DNA of 64,000 bases. Origin: Clostridium folliculivorans. Lineage in GTDB: Bacteria > Bacillota > Clostridia > Clostridiales > Clostridiaceae. This document shows, piece after piece, positions 1-9,320 of the stretch (positions within the stretch are counted from its first letter, which is position 1; every line of letters starts with the position of its first letter). Location: the NCBI RefSeq assembly GCF_024341905.1, contig NZ_BQXY01000001.1, positions 467,013 through 531,012 on the forward strand, written 5' to 3'. Made by a program: the position numbers and the translations under genes. The notes beneath the pieces were generated by a model that saw only the letters and a program-made list of their open reading frames with translations, searched no databases and had not been told where the DNA came from.

Positions 1-224
1 TTCAGTTATCTAAAGAAATATCTATAGTGCTTCTTCAGATTGGCAGTAAAGGTGTTGTGATGAGTTGTTCTCAGAACAGCACAGAAAAACTTGAAGAAAT
101 TGATGAAGAGACTTTGAAAAACATATTAGAAAGTAAGGATCAGTTTCAACAGGATATGATGAAGAAGTACTCGGATATTATCGGAAATATTAAGGTAAAA
201 GGATTTAAAGGAAAAATAAGATGA
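1..224 (+). CDS. fliO: FliO-like flagellar biosynthesis protein, C-terminal part (cut by window edge)
   Basis: The frame is open from base 3 and starts outside the window, so only the last 73 residues are visible. They begin QLSKEISIVLLQIGSK, which resembles the short cytoplasmic beta-rich domain of FliO/FliZ, a small membrane protein that helps assemble the FliP-FliQ-FliR export gate. The stop codon overlaps the ATG of fliP by four bases (ATGA), so the two are probably translationally coupled. The assignment rests mainly on position directly before fliP and on the general FliO pattern; sequence conservation in this family is weak. Confidence 0.7.
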   Translation, partial: QLSKEISIVLLQIGSKGVVMSCSQNSTEKLEEIDEETLKNILESKDQFQQDMMKKYSDIIGNIKVKGFKGKIR

Positions 225-994
225 AATTGAAAAAGAAATACATATTTATTTTAATATTAGCTTTTGTCTTAATAGGACTTACTACATATAAAGCACAAGC
301 GGCTCCACAGGACACCCCTGTACCTAATGTTAATATTACTGTGGGAAATACAACTAATCCTAAAGATTATGTGTCAAATATAAAACTATTGGTAATGTTA
401 ACACTAATTTCAGTACTACCATCCTTTCTGATCATGATGACCAGTTTTACTAGGATTGTAGTAGTTTTCTCTTTCCTTAAAAATGCAATAGGGGCACAAC
501 AGTCCATACCGAACCAAGTTTTGATTGGGTTGGCATTATTTTTGACTATATTTATTATGCAGCCAGTGTATAATGATATTAACGCCAATGCGCTGCAACC
601 TTATATGGATAACAAAATAACTCAGCAGCAGGCGATTGATGTTGGTTCAAAGCCATTAAGGCAATTTATGTTGAAACAGACAAGACAAAAAGACTTAAAG
701 CTTTTCATTGAAGCAGCAAAATTGGATGCAACTAAAATAGATCAAAATACAGTTCCTCTATATGTTGTGATTCCGGCTTTTGCAATTAGTGAATTAAAAA
801 CAGCTTTTCAAATTGGCTTTTTGATTTTTTTGCCTTTTTTGATAATAGATATGGTAGTTTCCAGTGTTCTAATGTCTATGGGTATGTTTATGTTACCGCC
901 AGCTATGATTTCTCTACCATTTAAACTTCTTTTGTTTGTTTTGGTAGATGGATGGTACTTACTAGTGAAATCGTTAATTATGAGTTTTTCTTGA
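221..994 (+). CDS. fliP: Flagellar type III export gate protein FliP
   Basis: A 257-residue membrane protein of normal FliP length. It starts with an apparent cleavable signal (basic MKLKKK, then a hydrophobic stretch ending in AQA near residue 27), as FliP proteins do. The family core is visible: a first membrane pair around SVLPSFLIMMTSFTRIVVVFSFL, an extracytoplasmic middle domain, and a C-terminal membrane pair with LPFKLLLFVLVDGWYLL. FliP forms the pentameric core of the flagellar export gate with FliQ and FliR. The start overlaps the fliO stop; fliQ follows after 11 bases. Confidence 0.96.
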   Translation: MKLKKKYIFILILAFVLIGLTTYKAQAAPQDTPVPNVNITVGNTTNPKDYVSNIKLLVMLTLISVLPSFLIMMTSFTRIVVVFSFLKNAIGAQQSIPNQVLIGLALFLTIFIMQPVYNDINANALQPYMDNKITQQQAIDVGSKPLRQFMLKQTRQKDLKLFIEAAKLDATKIDQNTVPLYVVIPAFAISELKTAFQIGFLIFLPFLIIDMVVSSVLMSMGMFMLPPAMISLPFKLLLFVLVDGWYLLVKSLIMSFS

Positions 995-1005
995 GGTGAG
1001 TTAAT

Positions 1006-1275
1006 ATGAGTGAACAATTAGTTATAGGAATAATAAAAGATGCATTAACAACTGCATTATATCTTTCAGCACCTTTTTTGGTGATTTCACTAGTGCTTGG
1101 TTTATTAATAAGTATTTTTCAGGCGTCTACTCAGATACAAGAGCAGACACTTACTTTTGTCCCAAAACTCATAGCAGTTGCAGCTGTTGGATTATTATTA
1201 GGTAGTTGGATGTTGACACAACTTATGTCTTTCACTGAGCGAATATTTCAAATGATCTCTAATATAGTACGTTAA
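1006..1275 (+). CDS. fliQ: Flagellar export gate protein FliQ
   Basis: An 89-residue protein with two transmembrane helices, the standard size and topology for FliQ. The sequence around residues 25-50 (LVLGLLISIFQASTQIQEQTL) carries the typical FliQ signature between the two helices. It is one of the three proteins of the flagellar export gate. A GAGGTGAG ribosome binding site precedes the ATG, and fliP and fliR-flhB lie immediately on either side. Confidence 0.96.
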   Translation: MSEQLVIGIIKDALTTALYLSAPFLVISLVLGLLISIFQASTQIQEQTLTFVPKLIAVAAVGLLLGSWMLTQLMSFTERIFQMISNIVR

Positions 1276-1286
1276 AGGTGATAGAC

Positions 1287-3116
1287 TTGATTGATACAGC
1301 GTACTTTCTAGCGATATTTTTTATCTTTTTAAGACTCATAACATTCTTTACAATAATACCTAATTTTTTTCCTTCAGGAACACCTGCAGCCTTTAAGATA
1401 TCTCTAAATCTTATATTATCAATGATACTAGTAGGAACCATAGACATAAGTACGATTCAAAATATTCAAAGCAATTATACAATAATAATTTATGCATTTA
1501 ATGAGGTTATGACAGGAATAACCTTGGGTTTCGTAACTTCTATTATATTCTATGTTATAGAAATGGCAGGAAGCCTTATGGATCAGCAGATAGGACTTGG
1601 TATGATATCTATGTTTGATCCAAACACAAAGTCTAACTCAAGTTTATTATCTAGACTTTTATATTGGGTAGCTATATTGATTTTCTTCATAGTAGATGGG
1701 CACCATATGCTCATCAAAGAGCTTTCTAGCAGTTATAAGATTGTAGGTATAGGTAAAAGCATTATATTTCAAAGCAGTATAATGACGATACTTAATTCTT
1801 TTACACAGTATTTTATAATAGGTTTGAAAATTGCAATACCAATAGTATTGATAATAATAATAACTGATTTAACTATGGGACTTATATCCAGAACAGTGCC
1901 ACAGCTAAATATAATGATACTTGGAATGCCTATCAAGATGTTAGTTGGAATAGCTTCATTTATGATAGCACTTCCTATGATAATTAAAGCAATGGTAGCA
2001 GCTTTCAGTTATCTGCCAGATGTATATCAAAATATTTATAAGGCCTTACCCCTAGTATTCATATTCGCCTCAGAAGACAAAACAGAAGAGGCAACTCCTA
2101 AGAAAAAATCTGAAGCGAGAAAGAAAGGTCAAATACCTCGTAGTAAGGATGTAAACCTTGCAATGACTTTAGTGGCTTGCACACTTGTAATAGCTGCACT
2201 AGGTGGATATATAGGTAGTGATCTAAAATATAATCTTATATATTTCTTATCAAATAACTTTCACCAAGAAATCAATTTAGGTTATCTAAGTGGATTATCT
2301 TTAATGGTGACTTATAGGGTAATGAAGGATTTAATACCTATAGTGGTACCTATAATGGTTATTGGCATCGTATCTTCAGTTGCACAAAGTGGTTTCTTGT
2401 TTACAAGTGAACCGCTGAAACCATCCTTAGGAAAACTTAATCCACTAAAAGGAATAAAGAATATGTTCTCTAAGAAAAATTTCGTCGACTTAGGGAAAAA
2501 CTTTATAGTAGTTTGCGTATTGTCATATATTGGCTATGACTTTGTAAAATCAAATTATTCAGACATTATAAATATTGGAAATGTTTATTTACCATCCTTA
2601 GGGGCAGAGTTCAAAAGATTATTACTTAACATCTTTATGAAAATTACTCTAGTGTTGGTGGTAATAGCTGCAGCAGATTATTTTATGCAGAGAAGAATGT
2701 TTAATAAAGAAATGAGGATGTCTAAACAAGAAGTAAAAGAAGAATTTAAGCAAATGGAAGGAGATCCTCAGATTAAAAATAGAATAAAACAAAGACAAAG
2801 AGAAATGGCAACTAAAAGAATGATGCAAGCTGTCCCAGATGCAACAGTAGTAATAACAAATCCTACTCATCTTGCGATAGCGATTAAATATCAAGAAGGA
2901 AATATGGAAGCACCAAAGGTAACTGCAAAGGGTGCTGATAATGTAGCCCTTCGAATAAAAGAGATAGCAAAGGAAAATGATATTCCGATATTAGAAAACA
3001 AACCTTTAGCAAGACTTATATATGAGCAGGTAGACGTAGATAGAGAGATACCAGCAGATATGTATCAAGCGGTAGCTGAGATACTAGCAATAGTTTTTAA
3101 GATGAAGAAAAAGTAG
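1287..3116 (+). CDS. fliR/flhB: Fused flagellar export protein FliR-FlhB
   Basis: A single 609-residue frame that covers two normally separate proteins. Residues 1 to about 255 match FliR, an integral membrane export-gate subunit. From about residue 262 the protein continues as FlhB, beginning EDKTEEATPKKKSEARKKGQ, with four membrane segments and a cytoplasmic domain. The FlhB autocleavage motif NPTH is intact at residue 525, so substrate-specificity switching should work. I chose TTG at 1287 because AAAGGTG at 1274-1280 is a good ribosome binding site for it; the longer frame begins at a GTG (1278) inside that site. Such FliR-FlhB fusions are known in several clostridia. flhA follows after 20 bases. 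Confidence 0.95.
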   Translation: MIDTAYFLAIFFIFLRLITFFTIIPNFFPSGTPAAFKISLNLILSMILVGTIDISTIQNIQSNYTIIIYAFNEVMTGITLGFVTSIIFYVIEMAGSLMDQQIGLGMISMFDPNTKSNSSLLSRLLYWVAILIFFIVDGHHMLIKELSSSYKIVGIGKSIIFQSSIMTILNSFTQYFIIGLKIAIPIVLIIIITDLTMGLISRTVPQLNIMILGMPIKMLVGIASFMIALPMIIKAMVAAFSYLPDVYQNIYKALPLVFIFASEDKTEEATPKKKSEARKKGQIPRSKDVNLAMTLVACTLVIAALGGYIGSDLKYNLIYFLSNNFHQEINLGYLSGLSLMVTYRVMKDLIPIVVPIMVIGIVSSVAQSGFLFTSEPLKPSLGKLNPLKGIKNMFSKKNFVDLGKNFIVVCVLSYIGYDFVKSNYSDIINIGNVYLPSLGAEFKRLLLNIFMKITLVLVVIAAADYFMQRRMFNKEMRMSKQEVKEEFKQMEGDPQIKNRIKQRQREMATKRMMQAVPDATVVITNPTHLAIAIKYQEGNMEAPKVTAKGADNVALRIKEIAKENDIPILENKPLARLIYEQVDVDREIPADMYQAVAEILAIVFKMKKK

Positions 3117-3136
3117 GAAAGGGATGAGATTAATTT

Positions 3137-5200
3137 ATGGAAGGTAGCAGAAAGATAAGCTTGAAAAAGAATCTAGACGTAGTTGTTGCGTTAGGTGTAA
3201 TAGGCATAATATTAATGATAATAATACCTTTCCCGGCAGCTATGCTAGATATACTAATAGCACTGAATATAACCTTATCAGTGGTTATAGCACTTATAAC
3301 TATGTTTACAACTAATGTATTGCAATTATCTGTTTTTCCAACCTTATTGTTGGTTACAACGCTGTTTAGACTTGGACTTAACATATCTTCCACAAGACTT
3401 GTATTAACTGGTGGATATGCGGGGCAAGTAATAGATGCCTTTGGTGAGTTTGTTATCAGGGGTAACTATGTAGTAGGTATTATAATATTCTTAATCATAA
3501 TGGTTGTTCAGTTCGTTGTAATAACTAACGGTTCTGGAAGAGTATCAGAAGTATCAGCTAGATTTACACTAGATGCGTTGCCAGGTAAACAAATGAGTAT
3601 TGATGCTGATTTAAATGCAGGACTTATAGATGAAATGGGTGCTAAGAAAAGAAGAGCGGACCTACAGGCTGAGGTTGATTTCTATGGAGCCATGGATGGT
3701 GCTTCTAAGTTCGTTAAAGGAGATGCAATTGCAGCTATTATTATTACTTTAATAAATGCACTTGGAGGCATAATAATTGGTAGTGTTATGATGGGACTTC
3801 CTATAGCAGAAGCTGCACAAAAGTTTGTAAGACTTTCTATAGGTGATGGATTAGTGAGCCAGGTTCCAGCACTATTAATATCTACAGCTTCAGGTATATT
3901 GGTAACAAGATCTGGTAGTGCAGAGAACTTTGGTTCAATTGTATCAAAACAGCTTACAGGTTTCCCAATAGTTTTAGGACTTGCTTCAGTATTAATGTTA
4001 TTCTTAGCGTTAATACCTGCAATGCCAAAGGTACCGTTCTTAATAATGGCTGTAGGCTTTGGAGCAGGAGCATATGCATTATATAAAGATGAACAAGAAA
4101 AGATTGTACGAGAGATTGTTCAAGAGGAAGAAGCCATTGCTGAAGTAGAAAGAAAAGAACCTGAAAATGTAATGACTCTTATACAGGTTGAGCCTATGGA
4201 AGTAGAAATAGGTTATGGACTTATTCCACTAGCTGATGAAAGTAATGGTGGAGATTTACTACAAAGAATTGCTTCAGTAAGAAGACAATGTGCTATAGAA
4301 ATGGGAATAGTGGTTCAACCTATAAGAATTAGGGACAACCTTCAACTTAAAACAAATGAATATGTTATAAAGATTAGAGGAACAGTAGTAACAAGTTCAG
4401 AAATGATGCCAAACATGCTTTTATGTATGGATCCATCTGGTGAAAATGCAGATATACCAGGTATTAGAACAATAGAGCCGACCTTTGGACTTCCTGCTAT
4501 GTGGATAAACAAGGATCAAAGAGAGGAAGCTGAAATTAAGGGGTTAACAGTTGTAGATCCAACTACTGTAATGGTTACTCATTTAACTGAAACAATAAAA
4601 GCACATTCTTATGAATTATTAGGAAGACAAGAAGTTAAACTAATAGTGGATAATACTAAAGAAAAATATGGTGCGGTTGTAGAGGAACTTATACCAGACT
4701 TAATGACAATCGGAGAATTACAAAAAGTATTACAAAGCTTATTAAGGGAGAAGGTTCCAATAAAAGATATGGTAACTATTATGGAATCTTTAGCAGATAA
4801 CTCAAGAAATACGAAAGATATTGAGCTTCTCACTGAGTATGTTAGATTTGCATTATCAAGAACTATATGTAATCAGATAATTGATGAAAATAGAAGAGTA
4901 TCTGTTGTAACATTGGATCCACAAATTGAGGAAGTGATAGTAAGCAACATCCAAAAGTCTATCAATGGTTCTTTCCCAGCAGTTGATCCAGATACTACTA
5001 CTATAATATTTAATTCAATAAAGAACACTTTAGATTCTGTTTACTTTTTCAATAATCAAGCAGTTATTTTAGTATCACCAAATGTGAGAGCTCCTTTCAG
5101 AAAGCTAATTGAGATGGTATTTCCTCATGTTATGGTAATATCTCTAAATGAGATTCCTAATGATGTAGAGATTAGAACTGAAGGAGTAGTGACGTTTTAA
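3137..5200 (+). CDS. flhA: Flagellar export apparatus protein FlhA
   Basis: A 687-residue protein, the usual FlhA size. The N-terminal half has about eight membrane segments and the conserved FHIPEP-family region (for example TRLVLTGGYAGQVIDAFGEFV and DALPGKQMSIDADLNAG). The C-terminal half, from about residue 330, is the cytosolic domain that forms the nonameric docking ring for export substrates and chaperones. The TAA stop shares one base with the ATG of flhF, indicating coupled translation. Confidence 0.97.
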   Translation: MEGSRKISLKKNLDVVVALGVIGIILMIIIPFPAAMLDILIALNITLSVVIALITMFTTNVLQLSVFPTLLLVTTLFRLGLNISSTRLVLTGGYAGQVIDAFGEFVIRGNYVVGIIIFLIIMVVQFVVITNGSGRVSEVSARFTLDALPGKQMSIDADLNAGLIDEMGAKKRRADLQAEVDFYGAMDGASKFVKGDAIAAIIITLINALGGIIIGSVMMGLPIAEAAQKFVRLSIGDGLVSQVPALLISTASGILVTRSGSAENFGSIVSKQLTGFPIVLGLASVLMLFLALIPAMPKVPFLIMAVGFGAGAYALYKDEQEKIVREIVQEEEAIAEVERKEPENVMTLIQVEPMEVEIGYGLIPLADESNGGDLLQRIASVRRQCAIEMGIVVQPIRIRDNLQLKTNEYVIKIRGTVVTSSEMMPNMLLCMDPSGENADIPGIRTIEPTFGLPAMWINKDQREEAEIKGLTVVDPTTVMVTHLTETIKAHSYELLGRQEVKLIVDNTKEKYGAVVEELIPDLMTIGELQKVLQSLLREKVPIKDMVTIMESLADNSRNTKDIELLTEYVRFALSRTICNQIIDENRRVSVVTLDPQIEEVIVSNIQKSINGSFPAVDPDTTTIIFNSIKNTLDSVYFFNNQAVILVSPNVRAPFRKLIEMVFPHVMVISLNEIPNDVEIRTEGVVTF

Positions 5201-6417
5201 TGATTATTAAAAGATACATGGTTAAAAACATGAATGAGGCAATGACAAGAATCAGATATGAGCTTGGAAAAGATGCCGTTATAATAAGTCAAAGAAAAGT
5301 AAAGAAACCTGGATTCATTGGCATCTTTTCACCTAAAATGATAGAGGTAACAGCTGCGGTAGAAAATGCATCAAAAAAAGACGGAGCTGATAATAGAAAG
5401 AAAGAAGATACTTTGGAAGACTCCATTGAGAGTATAAAAAAGTTAATGAATGATCAGATATCTAGTAGCAAAAGTGGTATAAATTACAAAACAGATAGAG
5501 AAGATGATGGAAGTTCTACAGTCAGAGCAAGCTCTAACAGACTGATGAATGAGACATTAAAGGATTCTTATTCTCCAAATAATACACAAGACTATATAGT
5601 AAAAGAAATGAGAGAAATGAAAAGTTTAATTTCTAAGGTTATATCTGGTGAAGATGCTAAAGAAAAACCCTATGAAAATATCCGAAAAAGCCTTATAAAT
5701 AATGATATAGAAGAAAATTTAGCGGAAACTTTAATTAAAGATATACCTTTATCTGCAGAGCATGATGATGAGGCTTTAGAAAATGTTATAGAAAAAAGAA
5801 TTAAAGTCGAAAATGTAGATTTAAAAGGACCGGTTGTATTAGTAGGGCCCACCGGTGTCGGTAAAACAACTACAATAGCAAAGCTTGCAGGTAGAATGGC
5901 ATTAATCGAAAAGAAAAAAGTAGGGCTTATAACAGTAGATACATATAGGATTGGCGCTGTAGATCAATTAAAGACATATGCAGAAATCATGAATTTAGAA
6001 TTTAAAGTTGTTATAACAATCAAAGAGATGGAAGATGCAGTAAACTCTATGAAAGATTGTGATGTAATCCTTATAGATACTACAGGAAGAAGCAGTAAAA
6101 ACTCAATGCAAATATCTGAACTAAGAGCCTTTGTACAAAAAGTTAATTCAGATAACATACATTTAGTTATAAGTGCTACTACAAAAAATCGTGATATAAA
6201 GTCAATAGTAGAGGGGTTTAAGATATTAAATTACAATCACGTGATAATAACCAAACTAGATGAGACTTCCGTATATGGATCCATTTTAAACATATTGCAA
6301 TTGGCAGATAAACCAATAAGCTTTATGACAACAGGTCAAACAGTTCCGGATGACATAACTATTTTTACAAAAGAACAGATAGCTAAGCTCATTATGGGGG
6401 AGGATAATATATGTTAG
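5200..6417 (+). CDS. flhF: SRP-type GTPase FlhF, flagellar placement
   Basis: A 405-residue protein with the FlhF architecture: a short N-terminal B domain with MKRYM-like start, a variable charged linker to about residue 150, then an SRP-GTPase NG domain. The P-loop GPTGVGKT is at residues 216-223, and DTYRIGAVDQLKTYA and DTTGR follow in order. FlhF fixes the position and number of flagella with FlhG. It overlaps the last base of flhA and the first seven bases of flhG. Confidence 0.96.
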   Translation: MIIKRYMVKNMNEAMTRIRYELGKDAVIISQRKVKKPGFIGIFSPKMIEVTAAVENASKKDGADNRKKEDTLEDSIESIKKLMNDQISSSKSGINYKTDREDDGSSTVRASSNRLMNETLKDSYSPNNTQDYIVKEMREMKSLISKVISGEDAKEKPYENIRKSLINNDIEENLAETLIKDIPLSAEHDDEALENVIEKRIKVENVDLKGPVVLVGPTGVGKTTTIAKLAGRMALIEKKKVGLITVDTYRIGAVDQLKTYAEIMNLEFKVVITIKEMEDAVNSMKDCDVILIDTTGRSSKNSMQISELRAFVQKVNSDNIHLVISATTKNRDIKSIVEGFKILNYNHVIITKLDETSVYGSILNILQLADKPISFMTTGQTVPDDITIFTKEQIAKLIMGEDNIC

Positions 6418-7271
6418 ATCAAGCTGAGAGCCTTAGAAAGCTTGCGCAGAGTAGCAATCCTTCTTTAACAAAAAAAGGGAAGATAATAACTATAACCTCA
6501 GGTAAAGGTGGAGTTGGAAAAAGCAACTTTGTAGTAAATCTAGGGATTCATTTGCAAAAGATGGGTAAAAAAGTATTAATCTTCGATGCTGACATAGGAA
6601 TGGCGAATGATGATGTTTTAATGGGGATCTCTTCGAGGTATAATATATTTGATGTAATAAATAATAATAAAAATTTAAATGATGTTTTAGCGACAGGACC
6701 ATTCGGTATAAAACTATTGCCAGGAGGCTCAGGGCTTAACAAGGTAGAAGATTTATCCGATGAAGAGCGAGAAGTGTTCTTAAGTAAAATTTCTGAGATA
6801 GAAGATTTCGATTATATATTTATGGATACTGGAGCAGGTATCAATAGAACTGTATTAGCATTTATATCTTGCTGTGATGAGCTTATCGTTATAACTACAC
6901 CAGAACCTACTTCTTTGACAGATGCTTATAGTCTTCTGAAGGCTACAAGTCATTTTAAGATAAAAGATAGGGCAAATGTAGTAGTAAATAAAGCTCTTTC
7001 ATATAAAGAAGGAGAAGAAACGTTTTCTAAATTTGAAAACGTAGTAAATAAGTTTTTAAGCATGAACTTAAAATACTATGGATGTGTGTTAGATGATAAG
7101 AAATTAGTTCAAGCTGTTAGAGAACAGATGCCTTTTATAGTAAGATATCCAGGCTCAGATGCTGCAGAATGTATTCAAAATATAGGAAATCATTTACTTG
7201 GGTCAGCTGAAAAAGAAAATGGAACTGGAGTTCAGGGATTGTTTAAAAAGATATTTAAGATATTTTCGTAG
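6411..7271 (+). CDS. flhG: MinD/ParA-type ATPase FlhG (FleN/YlxH)
   Basis: A 286-residue ParA/MinD-family ATPase with the deviant Walker A motif KGGVGKS near residue 30, the MinD-like DADIGMAND segment and an FMDTGAG Walker B/switch region. The N-terminal DQAESLRKLA segment is the short motif by which FlhG stimulates the FlhF GTPase. A weakly amphipathic C terminus (LFKKIFKIFS) may act as a membrane anchor, as in MinD. It overlaps flhF by seven bases. Its expected role is control of flagellar number. Confidence 0.95.
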   Translation: MLDQAESLRKLAQSSNPSLTKKGKIITITSGKGGVGKSNFVVNLGIHLQKMGKKVLIFDADIGMANDDVLMGISSRYNIFDVINNNKNLNDVLATGPFGIKLLPGGSGLNKVEDLSDEEREVFLSKISEIEDFDYIFMDTGAGINRTVLAFISCCDELIVITTPEPTSLTDAYSLLKATSHFKIKDRANVVVNKALSYKEGEETFSKFENVVNKFLSMNLKYYGCVLDDKKLVQAVREQMPFIVRYPGSDAAECIQNIGNHLLGSAEKENGTGVQGLFKKIFKIFS

Positions 7272-7282
7272 GAGTGAATTAG

Positions 7283-7921
7283 ATGGGCAATTTAACTTTA
7301 TTAGTAAACAACAGACTAGATGTATTGTTTGAAGAAAGAATATATAGATGTCAAATTCAAGACATAGGAGAAAATTTCTTTAACATAAATTTACCTGCAA
7401 GCGAGGGTCAATACCTAACTGTTCCAAGGGGATTAGATTTAGAATTTATGAGCTTTTGTGATGATGGAGATGTTTTCAAGTTTAAATCCACAATAATTTC
7501 TAGATCACAAGAGAATAATATACCTATGTATGTTATGACTAATCCATATGACATAGTAAAAATACAAAGAAGAGATTATGTAAGAGTTAAAGTTGCTCAA
7601 ATAATAAGTTATATTACTGGGGATTATGCAGTAGAGGCTATAGAAAAGCTTAAACTTAATACTGCAATATTGCTAGATTTAAGTGGTGGAGGAATGAGAG
7701 TAAAACTTAAGGAAAAGTTATCAAAGGGTGATAGCATTATCTCTGAACTTAAATATAGTAATCAACAAGTATTAGTTAAGGGAATTATCGTAAGAGTAGA
7801 AACTACTGAAGATAAGCAGTGGGTCTATGGTGTGAATTTTGACAACATAGATGAAAGAACTAGAGATAAGATCATAAGAATGGTGTTTGATATAATGAGA
7901 AAACAAAGAGAATTACTCTAA
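7283..7921 (+). CDS. PilZ-domain c-di-GMP receptor, YcgR/DgrA-like flagellar brake
   Basis: A 212-residue protein with an N-terminal YcgR-type beta domain (about 1-95) and a C-terminal PilZ domain. Both c-di-GMP-binding signatures are present: an RRDYVRV arginine motif and DLSGGGMR about 40 residues later. Proteins of this type slow or stop the motor when c-di-GMP is high. Its location inside the flagellar operon, between flhG and the sigma factor, supports that role; direct motor binding is inferred. A GGAGTGA ribosome binding site precedes the ATG. Confidence 0.9.
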   Translation: MGNLTLLVNNRLDVLFEERIYRCQIQDIGENFFNINLPASEGQYLTVPRGLDLEFMSFCDDGDVFKFKSTIISRSQENNIPMYVMTNPYDIVKIQRRDYVRVKVAQIISYITGDYAVEAIEKLKLNTAILLDLSGGGMRVKLKEKLSKGDSIISELKYSNQQVLVKGIIVRVETTEDKQWVYGVNFDNIDERTRDKIIRMVFDIMRKQRELL

Positions 7922-7934
7922 GGGAGGAATTTAT

Positions 7935-8660
7935 ATGGCAGTACAAGGTGCTTTAGCGTATAGAGACAAAATAGTAGAAAAATACATACCATTAGTTAAG
8001 TATATAGCATCTAGAGTTATTCTTGGCAAAAGTAAATATGTTGAGTACGATGATCTAGTTGGTTATGGTATGGTTGGTCTCATGGACGCAATGAACAAGT
8101 TTGACGAGAGTAAAGGAATGAAGTTTTCGACTTATGCTTCTATAAGAATAAAAGGTGCAATGATTGATGAAATAAGAAGAAATAGCCCTATATCAAAAGG
8201 GGCTATGGATAAACTTAATAGATACAATGAAGTAATAGACTCTCTTCAAAAAAGCTTAGGTAAAGAACCAAGCAATGAGGAAATAGCTAAAGCACTTAAT
8301 ATGTCATTAGAGAGTGTAGGTGAAATTGAAAACTACATAAACTACATATCCATAGTATCATTAGAAAATATTATATTTTCAGATGATGATGATATTTCTA
8401 TCATGGGCATAATAGAAGATAAGAACAGTCCTAGTCCTGAAAAAACCTTAGAAGAAAAAGAAGAGGTTGAGATGTTAAGTAAGGCTTTAGGATTATTGAA
8501 TGAAAAAGATGGAATAGTATTAAGCTTATATTACTATGAAGGTCTTACACTTAAAGAAATAGGTAAGGTATTAGAAGTATCAGAGTCAAGAGTATGTCAA
8601 TTACATAGTAGAGCAATAAGAAATCTAAGAGCAGCTATGAAGAAGCTTCATTACATATAA
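7935..8660 (+). CDS. fliA: Motility sigma factor FliA/SigD (sigma-28 family)
   Basis: A 241-residue sigma-70-family protein with regions 2, 3 and 4 in order. Region 2 contains DLVGYGMVGLMDAMNKFD and the FSTYASIRIKGAMIDEIRR block typical of the FliA/WhiG group; region 4 contains LKEIGKVLEVSESRVCQLHSRA. It should direct RNA polymerase to late flagellar and chemotaxis promoters. In Bacillus the orthologous sigD also lies near the end of the fla/che operon. A GGGAGGA ribosome binding site lies nine bases before the ATG. Confidence 0.94.
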   Translation: MAVQGALAYRDKIVEKYIPLVKYIASRVILGKSKYVEYDDLVGYGMVGLMDAMNKFDESKGMKFSTYASIRIKGAMIDEIRRNSPISKGAMDKLNRYNEVIDSLQKSLGKEPSNEEIAKALNMSLESVGEIENYINYISIVSLENIIFSDDDDISIMGIIEDKNSPSPEKTLEEKEEVEMLSKALGLLNEKDGIVLSLYYYEGLTLKEIGKVLEVSESRVCQLHSRAIRNLRAAMKKLHYI

Positions 8661-8673
8661 AGAGGTAGTTAAA

Positions 8674-9120
8674 ATGCCATTTGTACTTATTATTATTGGA
8701 GTATTGCTTATTACAATAAATTATAGAGCTTTAAAAAAAGAAGACGGTTCCTTTGAGAAAATCCTTGAGCAAAGAGGAGAAAGAGTAGAGGAGCATGATA
8801 TAGAAATTGGTAATCTAAGAAGAGAGTTCAGTGAGACTATATTAGAGCTTCAGTTAGAAATAGAAAGACTAAAAGCTATTAAGAATAGTGAAGAATCTGA
8901 CGATAATAAAAGTGGTGCTATTGATTATCGTATAGATGACGAGGTTCCATATGAAGAGCCTGTTTCTGTGACTAAAAACTCAAACAAAAATATGATTTCT
9001 GATAAAGCAAGATCGGTGAAGGAACTTTTAGATAAGGGCTTCACTGATGACCAAATTTGTGAGGAACTTGCTATTGGAAAGGGGGAAGTACTATTAATAA
9101 AAGGATTATACAAAAAGTAA
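8674..9120 (+). CDS. SwrB/YlxL-like membrane-anchored coiled-coil protein (DUF6115-like)
   Basis: A 148-residue protein with one N-terminal transmembrane helix (residues 1-17), a charged coiled-coil-like stretch (about 30-75), a low-complexity acidic linker and a C-terminal helical motif (AKSVKELL-type, DDQICEELAIGKGEVLLIKGL) resembling a small HTH. This layout and the position right after the motility sigma factor match SwrB/YlxL of Bacillus, which promotes export-apparatus assembly. Sequence identity to SwrB cannot be judged by eye, so the name is tentative. Its last 28 bases overlap the next small gene in another frame. Confidence 0.6.
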   Translation: MPFVLIIIGVLLITINYRALKKEDGSFEKILEQRGERVEEHDIEIGNLRREFSETILELQLEIERLKAIKNSEESDDNKSGAIDYRIDDEVPYEEPVSVTKNSNKNMISDKARSVKELLDKGFTDDQICEELAIGKGEVLLIKGLYKK

Positions 9121-9320
9121 GAGAAATATTTCTATTTCTAGCTGATAAAAAAATATTACTTGGTATTGGTATAGGAATTTTAATAGGTACTTTCTGCATG
9201 TTTGGTTATCAATACAATGTAAGTATGTCAAGAGAAAGAATCGAAGAAAAAGCTAGAGGCTATGGAATGATATATCAGGATGAGAGTAAAGTAATATTTG
9301 ATAAGGATGTGAAAAAGTGA
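9093..9320 (+). CDS. Small single-span membrane protein with apparent ATT start
   Basis: A 75-codon frame fills the gap between the SwrB-like gene and flgF. It encodes a basic N terminus, one transmembrane helix (IGIGILIGTFCMFGY, about residues 23-37) and a charged C-terminal tail ending in DKDVKK. There is no ATG, GTG or TTG that would keep the membrane helix. AAAGGGGGA at 9078-9086 is a strong ribosome binding site with correct spacing to ATT at 9093, so ATT is the likely start. The TGA stop overlaps the GTG of flgF (GTGA), suggesting coupled translation. I do not recognise the family. The overlaps at both ends and the membrane helix support a real gene. Confidence 0.6.
   Translation: MNKRIIQKVREIFLFLADKKILLGIGIGILIGTFCMFGYQYNVSMSRERIEEKARGYGMIYQDESKVIFDKDVKK

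Noticed and set aside
8674-9320. Frameshift joining the SwrB-like gene and the small membrane gene
   Set aside because: The first protein ends naturally after its C-terminal motif, and the second has its own ribosome binding site and membrane helix, so two overlapping genes are the simpler reading. A sequencing error cannot be fully excluded.
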